A stretch of DNA of 63,382 bases. Source: an uncultured Verrucomicrobiota bacterium. Its GTDB lineage: Bacteria > Verrucomicrobiota > Verrucomicrobiia > Opitutales > Intestinicryptomonadaceae. Within the stretch, counting starts at the first letter, position 1; each line of letters begins with the position of its first letter. Where the stretch lies: assembly GCA_949298545.1 (NCBI GenBank), contig CASFWX010000041.1, positions 1-63,382 of the forward strand, written 5' to 3'. Below the pieces are notes generated by a model that was given only the letters and a program-made list of their open reading frames with translations, had not been told where the DNA came from and made no database searches. This document shows, one piece after another, positions 8,314 to 15,518 of this stretch. The translations under genes and the position numbers were made by a program.

Positions 8314-9037
8314 GGATATTTTAAAGATGTTAGCCGACGGCAGAATTAGCTTAGATGATGCCGAAAGCATGATATGTGGACTGCCTATAATAGAACTTGG
8401 GCATACCCGCATTGACGCCGACAGGCTTAGGCGAACGGGAATTGGCGAAGTTGTTTACGGCGCGGGGAAAACGCCGGAGCAAATAGTTGACATAGCTGGG
8501 GCGTTGCTTTCGTCGGGGCAGAGGTTCCTTGCTACCAGGCTTTCCGATTCTGCTGCGGCTGCGCTCAAAAAAGCTTTTCCTGAAATCGAAATAGACAGTT
8601 TTGCCGGCATTGCCAGAATGGGGAAAATCTCGCCCACCACGAAAACCAAGATTGCCATTGTCAGCGCGGGCACTTCCGATATGCGCGTCGCCGAGGAGGC
8701 GCGCTTGTGCGCCGAATTTTTCGGGAGCAGGGTCGAGACGTTTTATGATTGCGGGGTGGCGGGGCTTTCCAGGCTGTTGTCTTCAATAGATAAAATCCGC
8801 GAAGCGCGCGTCGTAATTGTTGTCGCTGGAATGGAAGGCGCGCTTGCGAGCGTTGTTGCGGGGCTTTTGAAAGCTCCGGTTATAGCTGTTCCCACGAGCG
8901 TAGGATACGGGGCAAACTTCGGCGGACTTTCAGCTCTGCTTTCGATGATAAACTCGTGCGCAAACGGAGTTAGCGTAGTCAATATCGACAACGGATTTGG
9001 GGCTGCATATAACGCCCACCTCATAAATTCCGCGTAA
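8300..9037 (+). CDS. larB: LarB, nicotinate adenine dinucleotide carboxylase/hydrolase
   Basis: LarB carries out the first step of nickel-pincer nucleotide synthesis. It carboxylates C5 of the nicotinate ring of NaAD and releases AMP. The 245-residue product has a short helical N-terminus (about 80 residues) and then a PurE-like domain: IAIVSAGTSDMRVAEEA, VVAGMEGALASVVAGL, and VIAVPTSVGYGANFGGLSALLSMINSC-type sequence with the PurE-fold glycine-rich loops. The C-terminus NIDNGFGAAY is typical of LarB. It is the last gene of the operon. The nadC gene at 28 kb belongs to the pathway that makes its precursor but is not linked. Confidence 0.95.
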   Translation: MRSVKDILKMLADGRISLDDAESMICGLPIIELGHTRIDADRLRRTGIGEVVYGAGKTPEQIVDIAGALLSSGQRFLATRLSDSAAAALKKAFPEIEIDSFAGIARMGKISPTTKTKIAIVSAGTSDMRVAEEARLCAEFFGSRVETFYDCGVAGLSRLLSSIDKIREARVVIVVAGMEGALASVVAGLLKAPVIAVPTSVGYGANFGGLSALLSMINSCANGVSVVNIDNGFGAAYNAHLINSA

Positions 9038-9226
9038 ATAATTTACTTTTTTTTAATCGGGGCTCCGCCTGGTGGATTGTTTGCGCTGATTCCCTGGCCG
9101 GCGAGTTTCAATCATTTGAAGCGCGCGGATTTTTAGCGCTGGCGCAAGCGCAAATTTATTCGCCCATAAATTGGTTTGAGCATATTGCCGACGAAATGAT
9201 CGCCTCCGGGGAACCGCGGCACCGTT

Positions 9227-9242
9227 AAGCGCTGAAGCGCTT
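9227..9242. repeat. Short inverted repeat between converging operons
   Basis: AAGCGC and GCGCTT flank a 4-nt loop in the 228-bp space between larB and the converging polyferredoxin gene. No T-run follows on either strand, so it is only a weak terminator candidate. The rest of this space (9038-9265) shows no gene. Confidence 0.35.
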
Positions 9243-9265
9243 CTGCAATGTTTGAAGCATAAAGA

Positions 9266-10981
9266 TTAGAAGGGGAATTCGTCGCTTTTTAGCGCGGGGG
9301 AATCTGTTTTTTCCGGAATGAACTTTCTCATTGATTCATTGAATTTCTTAGCCTGCCTGTGTTCGGCGAGCCCCCGCACGACAATCGCCCTGTGCGGCCG
9401 GACCGGGCAGACAAATTCGCACGCTCCGCAGCCGATGCACACGTTTGAATGCACAAACGGTATGTATAGGCTATTTTCCTTTTTCCCGAAAGGTACCATT
9501 TCTATAGCCTGAACGGGGCAGTGTTCGGCGCAGGCGGCGCAGTCGGTGCCGTCGGTATTCACCACGCATAAGTCTTTTTGGAATACGGCAGTGCCTATTT
9601 TGACTTTTTGTTTCTGGGGATTTGTCAGAAAATCTATCGCGCCGGTCGGGCAGACTTTTGTGCACGAGTGGCATGTGTAGAGGCAGAATCCCGATGAATA
9701 GTCCATAAACGGCTGCATAAATCCCGACAATCCCCATTCGCCGGCGGACGGTTTCAAGACCTGCGATTTGCATGCCGCCACGCAGGCTTGGCACGCCGTG
9801 CAATGCTCTAAAAAGTTTTCCACGCTTTTTGAGCCTGCCGGTACGCAAAGCCGTTTGTCTGCCCGCTCTCCTTTCAAGCCGTAGGGAGATGGAACGTCGT
9901 TTTCGGCTCCGCATTTTTCGCCGGAGCCGTTTTTTCTCAGCCGCATGCGTTTTGCAGCTTGGGCGTCGCTTTTTGCAGCCGATGAAAAGAGGGCTCCTAT
10001 ACCCACGGCGAGCGCTGGAAAAGCGCGGCGCGAAGCCGAGAAGCTTTTTTGGGCATTTACCGATGCCGGCTTTGGGGCGTTTGGTCCAGCGGAAGCTTTA
10101 TCCGTGCGTATTTTGCGCCTGAGAAAATCGTTAGGCACTATTTTTATCGCGTTTTTCGGACATTTTGAAGCGCAGTCAAAGCATAGCACGCAGCGCGAGA
10201 AATCCAGAGTTTTTTTCTTGGAGTCCATGCATTGCGTTTTGCAGTTGCGTTCGCACAGACCGCATGAAACGCACTTTTCCGGGGAGAATCCCAGCTTGAA
10301 GAGGGAAAATTTTGAAAGGAATCCCAGGAATGCGCCAACCGGACAAACAGTATTGCAGTAAAGCCTTCCGCGAATGGCTGAAACGATAGCTATCGCAAAC
10401 AGAATAAAAAGCGCAAATCCGAAAGCCGAAAGCGCCACGGAAGAGTCGCCGTCAACTGGGGATACTGCGTAAGCGCCGAAAGAGTACAGAATGTCTCCGA
10501 GCTCGTCAATCGATAGCCCGATTGTCGGATGAAAGACAGACCCCATAATTTTGCCGTACAGCGAATACGGGTCGATAATTCCCAAAAGGGCCGTATAACC
10601 GAAAGCAATTGCCGCGACGGCGAGAGCCAAAAATGCGGCACGGATATAATTGTGTGCCGGGGCGAATCGCATGCCTTTTTTCGGCCTTAAAGGCTTGCCG
10701 ATGCGCCGAAATATGTCCATTAGAATTCCAAAGGGACAGAAGAAAGAGCAATATGCGCGCCCGAAAATCAGGGCAAAAACGGTGAAAGTAACGAAGGCCG
10801 CGCCCGCCACGACGCTTCCCGTGGCGAGCATTTTCAAAAGGGACGGGGCAAATTGCGTCGCCGTCGGATTATACATGAAATACGGCTTTGGAAGCTTGTG
10901 GTAGGCGTCGAGAAATTGCGCGCTTATCAATACGAACACGGCAAGCGCTATAATAATCCGCAATATGCGCAATATTTTCAT
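9266..10981 (-). CDS. Membrane polyferredoxin, NapH-NapG-like fusion
   Basis: The 571-residue protein joins two parts. Residues 1-285 resemble NapH/NosR-type membrane ferredoxins: four or more hydrophobic helices, two CxxxCP motifs (YCSFFCPFG at 78-85 and YCNTVCPVG at 209-216), and two 4Fe-4S motifs (237-251 and 264-274). Residues 286-571 resemble NapG: an internal twin-arginine segment (SASRRAFPALAVGIGALFSS, about 315-334) ending in an AxA-like site, then clusters at 394-404, 437-444, 481-488 and 515-525. The likely role is passing electrons across the membrane; donor and acceptor are unknown. The gene lies 46 nt downstream of a Tat-signal DUF362 gene, and the two probably form one transcription unit. 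Confidence 0.9.
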   Translation of the reverse strand: MKILRILRIIIALAVFVLISAQFLDAYHKLPKPYFMYNPTATQFAPSLLKMLATGSVVAGAAFVTFTVFALIFGRAYCSFFCPFGILMDIFRRIGKPLRPKKGMRFAPAHNYIRAAFLALAVAAIAFGYTALLGIIDPYSLYGKIMGSVFHPTIGLSIDELGDILYSFGAYAVSPVDGDSSVALSAFGFALFILFAIAIVSAIRGRLYCNTVCPVGAFLGFLSKFSLFKLGFSPEKCVSCGLCERNCKTQCMDSKKKTLDFSRCVLCFDCASKCPKNAIKIVPNDFLRRKIRTDKASAGPNAPKPASVNAQKSFSASRRAFPALAVGIGALFSSAAKSDAQAAKRMRLRKNGSGEKCGAENDVPSPYGLKGERADKRLCVPAGSKSVENFLEHCTACQACVAACKSQVLKPSAGEWGLSGFMQPFMDYSSGFCLYTCHSCTKVCPTGAIDFLTNPQKQKVKIGTAVFQKDLCVVNTDGTDCAACAEHCPVQAIEMVPFGKKENSLYIPFVHSNVCIGCGACEFVCPVRPHRAIVVRGLAEHRQAKKFNESMRKFIPEKTDSPALKSDEFPF

Positions 10982-11027
10982 GTTTTTAGGATTTCTGGTT
11001 GCCGTGCTCTCAAAAAAACAACGCGTG

Positions 11028-11972
11028 TCAGGCTTGCATGCTTACGCGTTTCACGTTGAGCTTTGACAAGTCGGAAGTCCCGACTCCGAGCTTTTCCGCC
11101 GCGGCTATATATTTTATTTCGGACATCTTATATGGAACCCCTTTGCCGTATTCCTTTGCCACGCTTTCAAAGATTTTTACCGATGCGGCGTCGGCTGCAA
11201 CGATGTCGGTTGACAGGATCTGATATTTTACGATAGGAGCGTACGACGGATCCTTTCCTCTCGGACCATATTCGAGCATAACCCTATACGCGTCGACTAT
11301 CGTGAGAGTGGTCTTTTGAAATGTGGCGTAATCGGCTATGCATTGCGGCAGGTTGTTTCGGTGCCAGAATTGCCTGTCCCATATGCAGCCCATATAGTTT
11401 TTGAGTGCATTTGTTATTTTTGCGCCGCCGTGGTGCTTTAGGACAGGAATATTTATGAACGCGTCGCACTCAAAAGTGAGCGGATGCACCATGGCCTTTT
11501 TCAGAGAAACGCCTTTGGGTATATCTTTGGGGACATACATATTTTCGGTGTTTCCGGCTATCATTTTGCCTCCTGCGGATTCTACGGCTTTGGCTATGCC
11601 GCTCATTTTGTATCTGTTGTCCCAGTCGTTTCCGCAAGTGTGGTCGAAACAGAGGACCTCTTTGGCGCCAGCTTTAAAACATTCTTTTACGACTTCCGCG
11701 ACGAGTTCGGGGTTTGTGTTTGCACCCACTTCCGGAGGCTGGTCCCAGCCGATATTCGGCTTTATTGTGACTTTGTAGCCCTTCTTGACAAAGCGCTCCA
11801 TGCCGCCCATTTCGGCTATGCCCCTTTTGAACATTTCAACAGGCTCGCCCCCGCGAAGGGCAACCATATCGACCGGCCTATCCTGTTTTTCCTCTCCGAG
11901 GGCGGGGAAGGGTAGTAATGCGCCCGCGGCGGCGCCGAGGGCGGAAGATGCAACAAAATCACGTCTTTTCAT
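11028..11972 (-). CDS. DUF362 protein with Tat signal
   Basis: The 314-residue product starts with MKRRDFVASSALGAAAGALL, a twin-arginine (RRDF) export signal followed by a hydrophobic core and an ALG-like cleavage site. The mature part matches DUF362, with VTIKPNIGWDQPP, VLCFDHTCGND, and FINIPVLKHHGGAKITNALKNYMG. DUF362 proteins are often linked to Fe-S proteins, but I know of no established reaction for them. Tat export fits a folded, possibly cofactor-bearing periplasmic protein. It lies directly upstream of the polyferredoxin gene (46-nt gap), so the pair is probably a redox module. The ATG at 11972 is only 9 nt from a TATAAT sequence. Confidence 0.9.
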   Translation of the reverse strand: MKRRDFVASSALGAAAGALLPFPALGEEKQDRPVDMVALRGGEPVEMFKRGIAEMGGMERFVKKGYKVTIKPNIGWDQPPEVGANTNPELVAEVVKECFKAGAKEVLCFDHTCGNDWDNRYKMSGIAKAVESAGGKMIAGNTENMYVPKDIPKGVSLKKAMVHPLTFECDAFINIPVLKHHGGAKITNALKNYMGCIWDRQFWHRNNLPQCIADYATFQKTTLTIVDAYRVMLEYGPRGKDPSYAPIVKYQILSTDIVAADAASVKIFESVAKEYGKGVPYKMSEIKYIAAAEKLGVGTSDLSKLNVKRVSMQA

Positions 11973-11981
11973 GGAGCAATT

Positions 11982-11987
11982 ATTATA
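11982..11987 (-). promoter_or_regulatory. Candidate -10 element for the DUF362 gene
   Basis: A perfect TATAAT on the minus strand lies 9 nt before the ATG at 11972. Transcription would start about 3 nt before the start codon, leaving almost no leader and no room for a Shine-Dalgarno. The -35 region, about 12005-12010 (TGCTTT), is weak, so an activator may be needed. Confidence 0.5.
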
Positions 11988-12026
11988 AAATTTATTTTTT
12001 TAGTAAAGCATATTGATAAATGGAGA

Positions 12027-12044
12027 GCGGTAAATTTTTACCGC
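12027..12044. promoter_or_regulatory. 8-bp inverted repeat, possible operator
   Basis: GCGGTAAA and TTTACCGC are perfect 8-bp arms separated by TT. The repeat lies about 60 bp upstream of the predicted DUF362 start point and 122 bp upstream of the divergent aminotransferase-like gene. Symmetry and position suit a dimeric regulator. No regulator gene lies adjacent. Confidence 0.45.
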
Positions 12045-12165
12045 ATGGAAGGGTGGGTATCGGACAATAAAATAAACAGCGGATTTGGCTCTTTGTTTCA
12101 GTTATTTCGGCTTTATTTGCAAAGACTTCTTGCAAAGACGAATTTTTCGGAGAATATACCGCGAG

Positions 12166-13239
12166 ATGATAGAGGCATTTTCCAGAAGGATCACTCCATT
12201 TATGCCGTTGCCCTCGCCGGATCTTTTTTCGGGCGGAAAGACGGGCGGAATGCCGGAGTCATTTTTTAGCGAAAGGGAATTTTTTTCGTCCGGGCGGGCT
12301 GCTCTTGCCAGGGCGGTGGCGCTTCTAAATCCGGACTCATCGAGCAAGGTTTTTTTGCCTTATTTTTTCTGTCCGCAGATCCGTGAAATGCTGAAGAAAA
12401 AATACAGCGTAGCTTATTACGAGGACTTGCCATCGGAAAGAGAGCCGCGTTTTTCATCGCTTAAAGCCCGGAGCGGCGATATTGTAGTGGCGGTAAACTT
12501 CTTCGGTTTGCGCAGGAGGGAGGCGTGGGACAAATGGAAGTCTGAGAATCCGGGCTTAATCCTCATAGAGGATCATTCGCACGCGCCGTTTTCGGAGTGG
12601 GCGCTTTCCAGCAGTGCAGATTTTGCATTTGCCTCGCTGAGGAAGTGGGCTCCGCTTCCGGACGGCGCATGGCTTTGGGGGAAGGGGAGACGTCCATCAA
12701 AAATATTTTCCAAAGGCGGAGACGCAGGCGAGTTTGCGTTCAGGTTTCTTGAGGGGGCTGCTCTTGAGGCGTTTGGAATATACGACGAAAAAATTTATTA
12801 TGGGGCGGAAAATATCCTTTACACGCTCCCGAAAATGACGCGCATTAGCGAGTATTCGCTAAAAATTCTCAAGAATTTAAACGTCGAAAAAATAGCCAGT
12901 TTGCGAGTGGAATCGATGTCGGCTTTTCTCTCCGCGCTCAGGCTCCCGGAAAGCGTATGCGAACTTCATTCAGGGAATGTAGAGCCCTCCGGGTTTTTCT
13001 CATATTTCCCGTGCTTTAAATTCGATTCCTCTTCCGCCCGCGACAAAGTTTACGCCCGCTTGCGCGACGAAGGGGTATTCGCATGCATATTTTGGGGCGG
13101 GCTCGGCGGAGAGGCGTCGGAAAATGCGCGGCGGGAGAGTTCGACTTCGTTCCAGATCCCGATCGATTTCAGGCATTCTGTATCGGACGCTCTAAAGCTC
13201 GCGGACCTTATGAATTCGCTCTGCGGAGATTTCGCATGA
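12166..13239 (+). CDS. DegT-like PLP-dependent aminotransferase-fold protein
   Basis: The 357-residue protein looks like a fold-type I PLP enzyme distantly related to DegT/DnrJ sugar aminotransferases: FFSSGRAALARAV near the N-terminus, VFLPYFFCPQI, VVAVNFFGLRR, LIEDHSHAPFSEW (PLP-contacting Asp), and FASLRKWAPLPDGAWLW, where the Lys of RKW is the likely Schiff-base residue. The substrate is unknown, and no nucleotide-sugar genes are adjacent. The ATG at 12166 was chosen because upstream codons in frame give only low-complexity sequence; the upstream GGAG is poorly spaced. The last 32 nt overlap the 3' end of the converging GluQ-like gene. Confidence 0.7.
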   Translation: MIEAFSRRITPFMPLPSPDLFSGGKTGGMPESFFSEREFFSSGRAALARAVALLNPDSSSKVFLPYFFCPQIREMLKKKYSVAYYEDLPSEREPRFSSLKARSGDIVVAVNFFGLRRREAWDKWKSENPGLILIEDHSHAPFSEWALSSSADFAFASLRKWAPLPDGAWLWGKGRRPSKIFSKGGDAGEFAFRFLEGAALEAFGIYDEKIYYGAENILYTLPKMTRISEYSLKILKNLNVEKIASLRVESMSAFLSALRLPESVCELHSGNVEPSGFFSYFPCFKFDSSSARDKVYARLRDEGVFACIFWGGLGGEASENARRESSTSFQIPIDFRHSVSDALKLADLMNSLCGDFA

Positions 13240-13987
13240 GGAGCGGGTTGTCCGCCGCGCGCGACATCGAACTCTTTGATATTTTTTTCCCGTCCGCCGA
13301 CAAGAGCAATGGGCAGTGGAAAAATTCAGGAGGCGGCTCGCCGAGGGCCGCGTATATTAGGAGCTGCCTGGCTGTCGAAACGAGCAGGTCTTCTCCTCTT
13401 ACGACCTCGCTTATTTCCATATCTATGTCGTCAACGGCGCTTGCAAGCTCGTAGGAGGGTGCTCCGATTTTTCTCCAAACGAGAAAATCCCCAAAGTCTT
13501 TTCCGGCGGTGAAGGACTGCTCTCCGAGATTATTGTCGAGAAATTTTATGGACTTTCCGTCTGGGACGCAGAATCTCCAATTTTGCTTAAAAGCGTCGGG
13601 AACATCATCGGCGTCAGCAGCCGGCCGCCTGAGAGATTTTGGGAATACGGAAGACTTACCGGCTTGCGACCTCGAAGCGTCGGAAGGATAGACGAGCCCG
13701 AGCGCGGAGAGCCTTTTCAATATGCTCCAATACCTAGCGATGCGCGAGCTTTGCCTTGCAATTTCTCCATCCCAAACTAAGCCCGCCGAAATGAGGTCGC
13801 AGATGGCGGCGGACTCGTATTCGGGGCGGCAGCGCTCGAAGTCGATGTCGTCTATCCTCAAAAAAATTTTTCCGTTTCTTTCTTTTGCGCGATTCCACGC
13901 CGTGCGGAAAGTGCGCTCGTGCCCGGCGTGTAGGAGCCCGGAAGTCGTTGGTGCCATTCTGCCGCGGTATTCAGAATGAAGGTTCAT
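13208..13987 (-). CDS. gluQ: Glutamyl-Q tRNA(Asp) synthetase-like protein
   Basis: The 259-residue protein is a class I catalytic core without the anticodon-binding half of GltX, as in GluQ-RS, which attaches glutamate to queuosine in tRNA-Asp. The HIGH-like motif is APTTSGLLHAGH (about residues 12-23), FLRIDDID follows, and the KMSKS-like motif is GKKISKS near 235. The zinc-binding cysteines usual after the YP motif are absent: the matching stretch reads VYPSDASRSQ. The start overlaps the uvrC stop by 4 nt, so it is translationally coupled behind uvrC. Its 3' end overlaps the converging gene by 32 nt. GluQ function is likely but not certain. Confidence 0.8.
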   Translation of the reverse strand: MNLHSEYRGRMAPTTSGLLHAGHERTFRTAWNRAKERNGKIFLRIDDIDFERCRPEYESAAICDLISAGLVWDGEIARQSSRIARYWSILKRLSALGLVYPSDASRSQAGKSSVFPKSLRRPAADADDVPDAFKQNWRFCVPDGKSIKFLDNNLGEQSFTAGKDFGDFLVWRKIGAPSYELASAVDDIDMEISEVVRGEDLLVSTARQLLIYAALGEPPPEFFHCPLLLSADGKKISKSSMSRAADNPLLMRNLRRANS

Positions 13988-15498
13988 AAGTCTCCGTTTT
14001 CCCGGGCGTTTTTTGTAGCGGTTCGGAAATTTGCATCTAGAAATTTCCGCAGTTCGCAGGCGGTTTCCATTCCTATGCCGTCCACTTCCGCTAGCTGTTC
14101 GGCGCTCGCCTCCTTCACCCTGGCTATGGAGCCGAATTTTTTCAAAATAGCCTCTTTTCGTTTGGCTCCCAAGCGGGGGAAGTCGTCGAGTATGCTCTCG
14201 CGGATTTTTTTGCTCCTCAGCGATTCGCTAAAGGAGTTTGCGAAGCGGTGGGCTTCGTCGCGGACGCGCTGGAGGAGCTTTAAGCCTTCGTCGCTCCGGG
14301 GCAGCTTTATTTCGCGGAAAGAATCCGTCACTATTGTTTCCTCCCTCTTGGCGAGCCCGGCGAGCGCCTTGTATTTGAGCGAGGCATCGTCAAACGCCTT
14401 CAATGCGGAGAATACCTGCCCCTTTCCGCCGTCTATGAGCACCAGATCCGGCATCGGGCTCCCTTCGGAAGCGAGGCGCGAATATCTCCTTCCGACAACT
14501 TCTTTCATCGATCGGAAATCGTCGTTGCCAACGAATGACTTTATCCTGAAGCGCCGGTACTTTTGCTTTGCTGGTTCGCCATTCTCGAACCTCACCATGC
14601 TCGCCACGCAAAAACTTCCGGATATGTGTGATATGTCAAAGCACTCTATGGATAGGGGCGGGCTCTTCAAACCCAGTGCACTTTGCAGCGACTCCATAGC
14701 CTCGCGGGCGATTTCCGGGGGTGACTTTGATATGTCCGCATTTACCTTTCCCCTCGCGTTGGCGTTTTTTGTCTCTTCTATGGCGGAGATGAGGTCGCGG
14801 AGTTTGGCGGCTTTTTCGTAGTCCATCGAGTCGGCAGCTTCGCGCATTTCCGATCTGGCTTTTTCAAGAGCTTGGTTGTCGCGCCCGCGCAGGTATTCGA
14901 GCGCGGCGCCGGCGCGCTTTGCGTATTCCTGTGGGGTGACGGTGTTTTTAAACCCCGATATTTCCGCCCTCGCGTCGTCGTAGAGAGTCCATGTGCCGTC
15001 GGGATTCTCTTTGGGGCGGGCGTCTGAAAGGAGTATGCCGAATTTTTTTTTCAGTTGTGCGAGGGCGCTTCTGAGAGCGGCCGGCCCGAGATACGGCCCG
15101 AAGTAGAGCGAGCCGTCGTCTTTCCTGTGCCTTGCCAGGGCGAAGCGGGGAAGGGGTGAGAAAGTTTCAACCCGGAGTAGGAGAAAATTTTTATTGTCCT
15201 TTTCGAGGGTATTGTAGCGCGGCTTCCACTGTTTGATGAGTTTGCTTTCCAGGATTACTGCTTCGGCATCAGAGCGGGTGGAAACGTGTTCGATATCGGC
15301 TATGCATTCTGTGAGCGATGCGATTTTCGGATTAACGCGGGTCTTGTAGGAGCGCATGAAATATTGTCCGACCCTGCGCTTTAGGTTTACGGCCTTCCCA
15401 ATGTATACGACATTCCCGAAGGCGTCTTTCATTATATAAACGCCGCTCGTATTCGGAAGCTTGCGGAGCTTTTCCTTTAGTTGGGATGGAAGAGGCAT
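13984..15498 (-). CDS. uvrC: Excinuclease ABC subunit C
   Basis: UvrC makes the two incisions around a DNA lesion in nucleotide excision repair. The 504-residue protein has the GIY-YIG nuclease domain at the N-terminus (SGVYIMKDAFGNVVYIGKA, about residues 18-36), a UVR motif near 210 (MDYEKAAKLRDLI), the RNase H-like domain with CFDISHISGSF and DLVLIDGGKGQ, and a C-terminal helix-hairpin-helix pair (RVKEASAEQLAEVDGIG). This is shorter than the E. coli protein (about 610) but within the family range. It lies between mutS (20-nt gap upstream) and the GluQ-like gene (4-nt overlap), so a DNA repair operon is likely. Confidence 0.95.
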   Translation of the reverse strand: MPLPSQLKEKLRKLPNTSGVYIMKDAFGNVVYIGKAVNLKRRVGQYFMRSYKTRVNPKIASLTECIADIEHVSTRSDAEAVILESKLIKQWKPRYNTLEKDNKNFLLLRVETFSPLPRFALARHRKDDGSLYFGPYLGPAALRSALAQLKKKFGILLSDARPKENPDGTWTLYDDARAEISGFKNTVTPQEYAKRAGAALEYLRGRDNQALEKARSEMREAADSMDYEKAAKLRDLISAIEETKNANARGKVNADISKSPPEIAREAMESLQSALGLKSPPLSIECFDISHISGSFCVASMVRFENGEPAKQKYRRFRIKSFVGNDDFRSMKEVVGRRYSRLASEGSPMPDLVLIDGGKGQVFSALKAFDDASLKYKALAGLAKREETIVTDSFREIKLPRSDEGLKLLQRVRDEAHRFANSFSESLRSKKIRESILDDFPRLGAKRKEAILKKFGSIARVKEASAEQLAEVDGIGMETACELRKFLDANFRTATKNARENGDL

Positions 15499-15518
15499 TT
15501 TGCGGAAGTCCGAAGCCG

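Noticed and set aside
12085-12165. Upstream extension of the aminotransferase-like gene from 12085
   Set aside because: The extra 27 codons show no conservation-like pattern, and the promoter/operator region of the divergent gene lies nearby.
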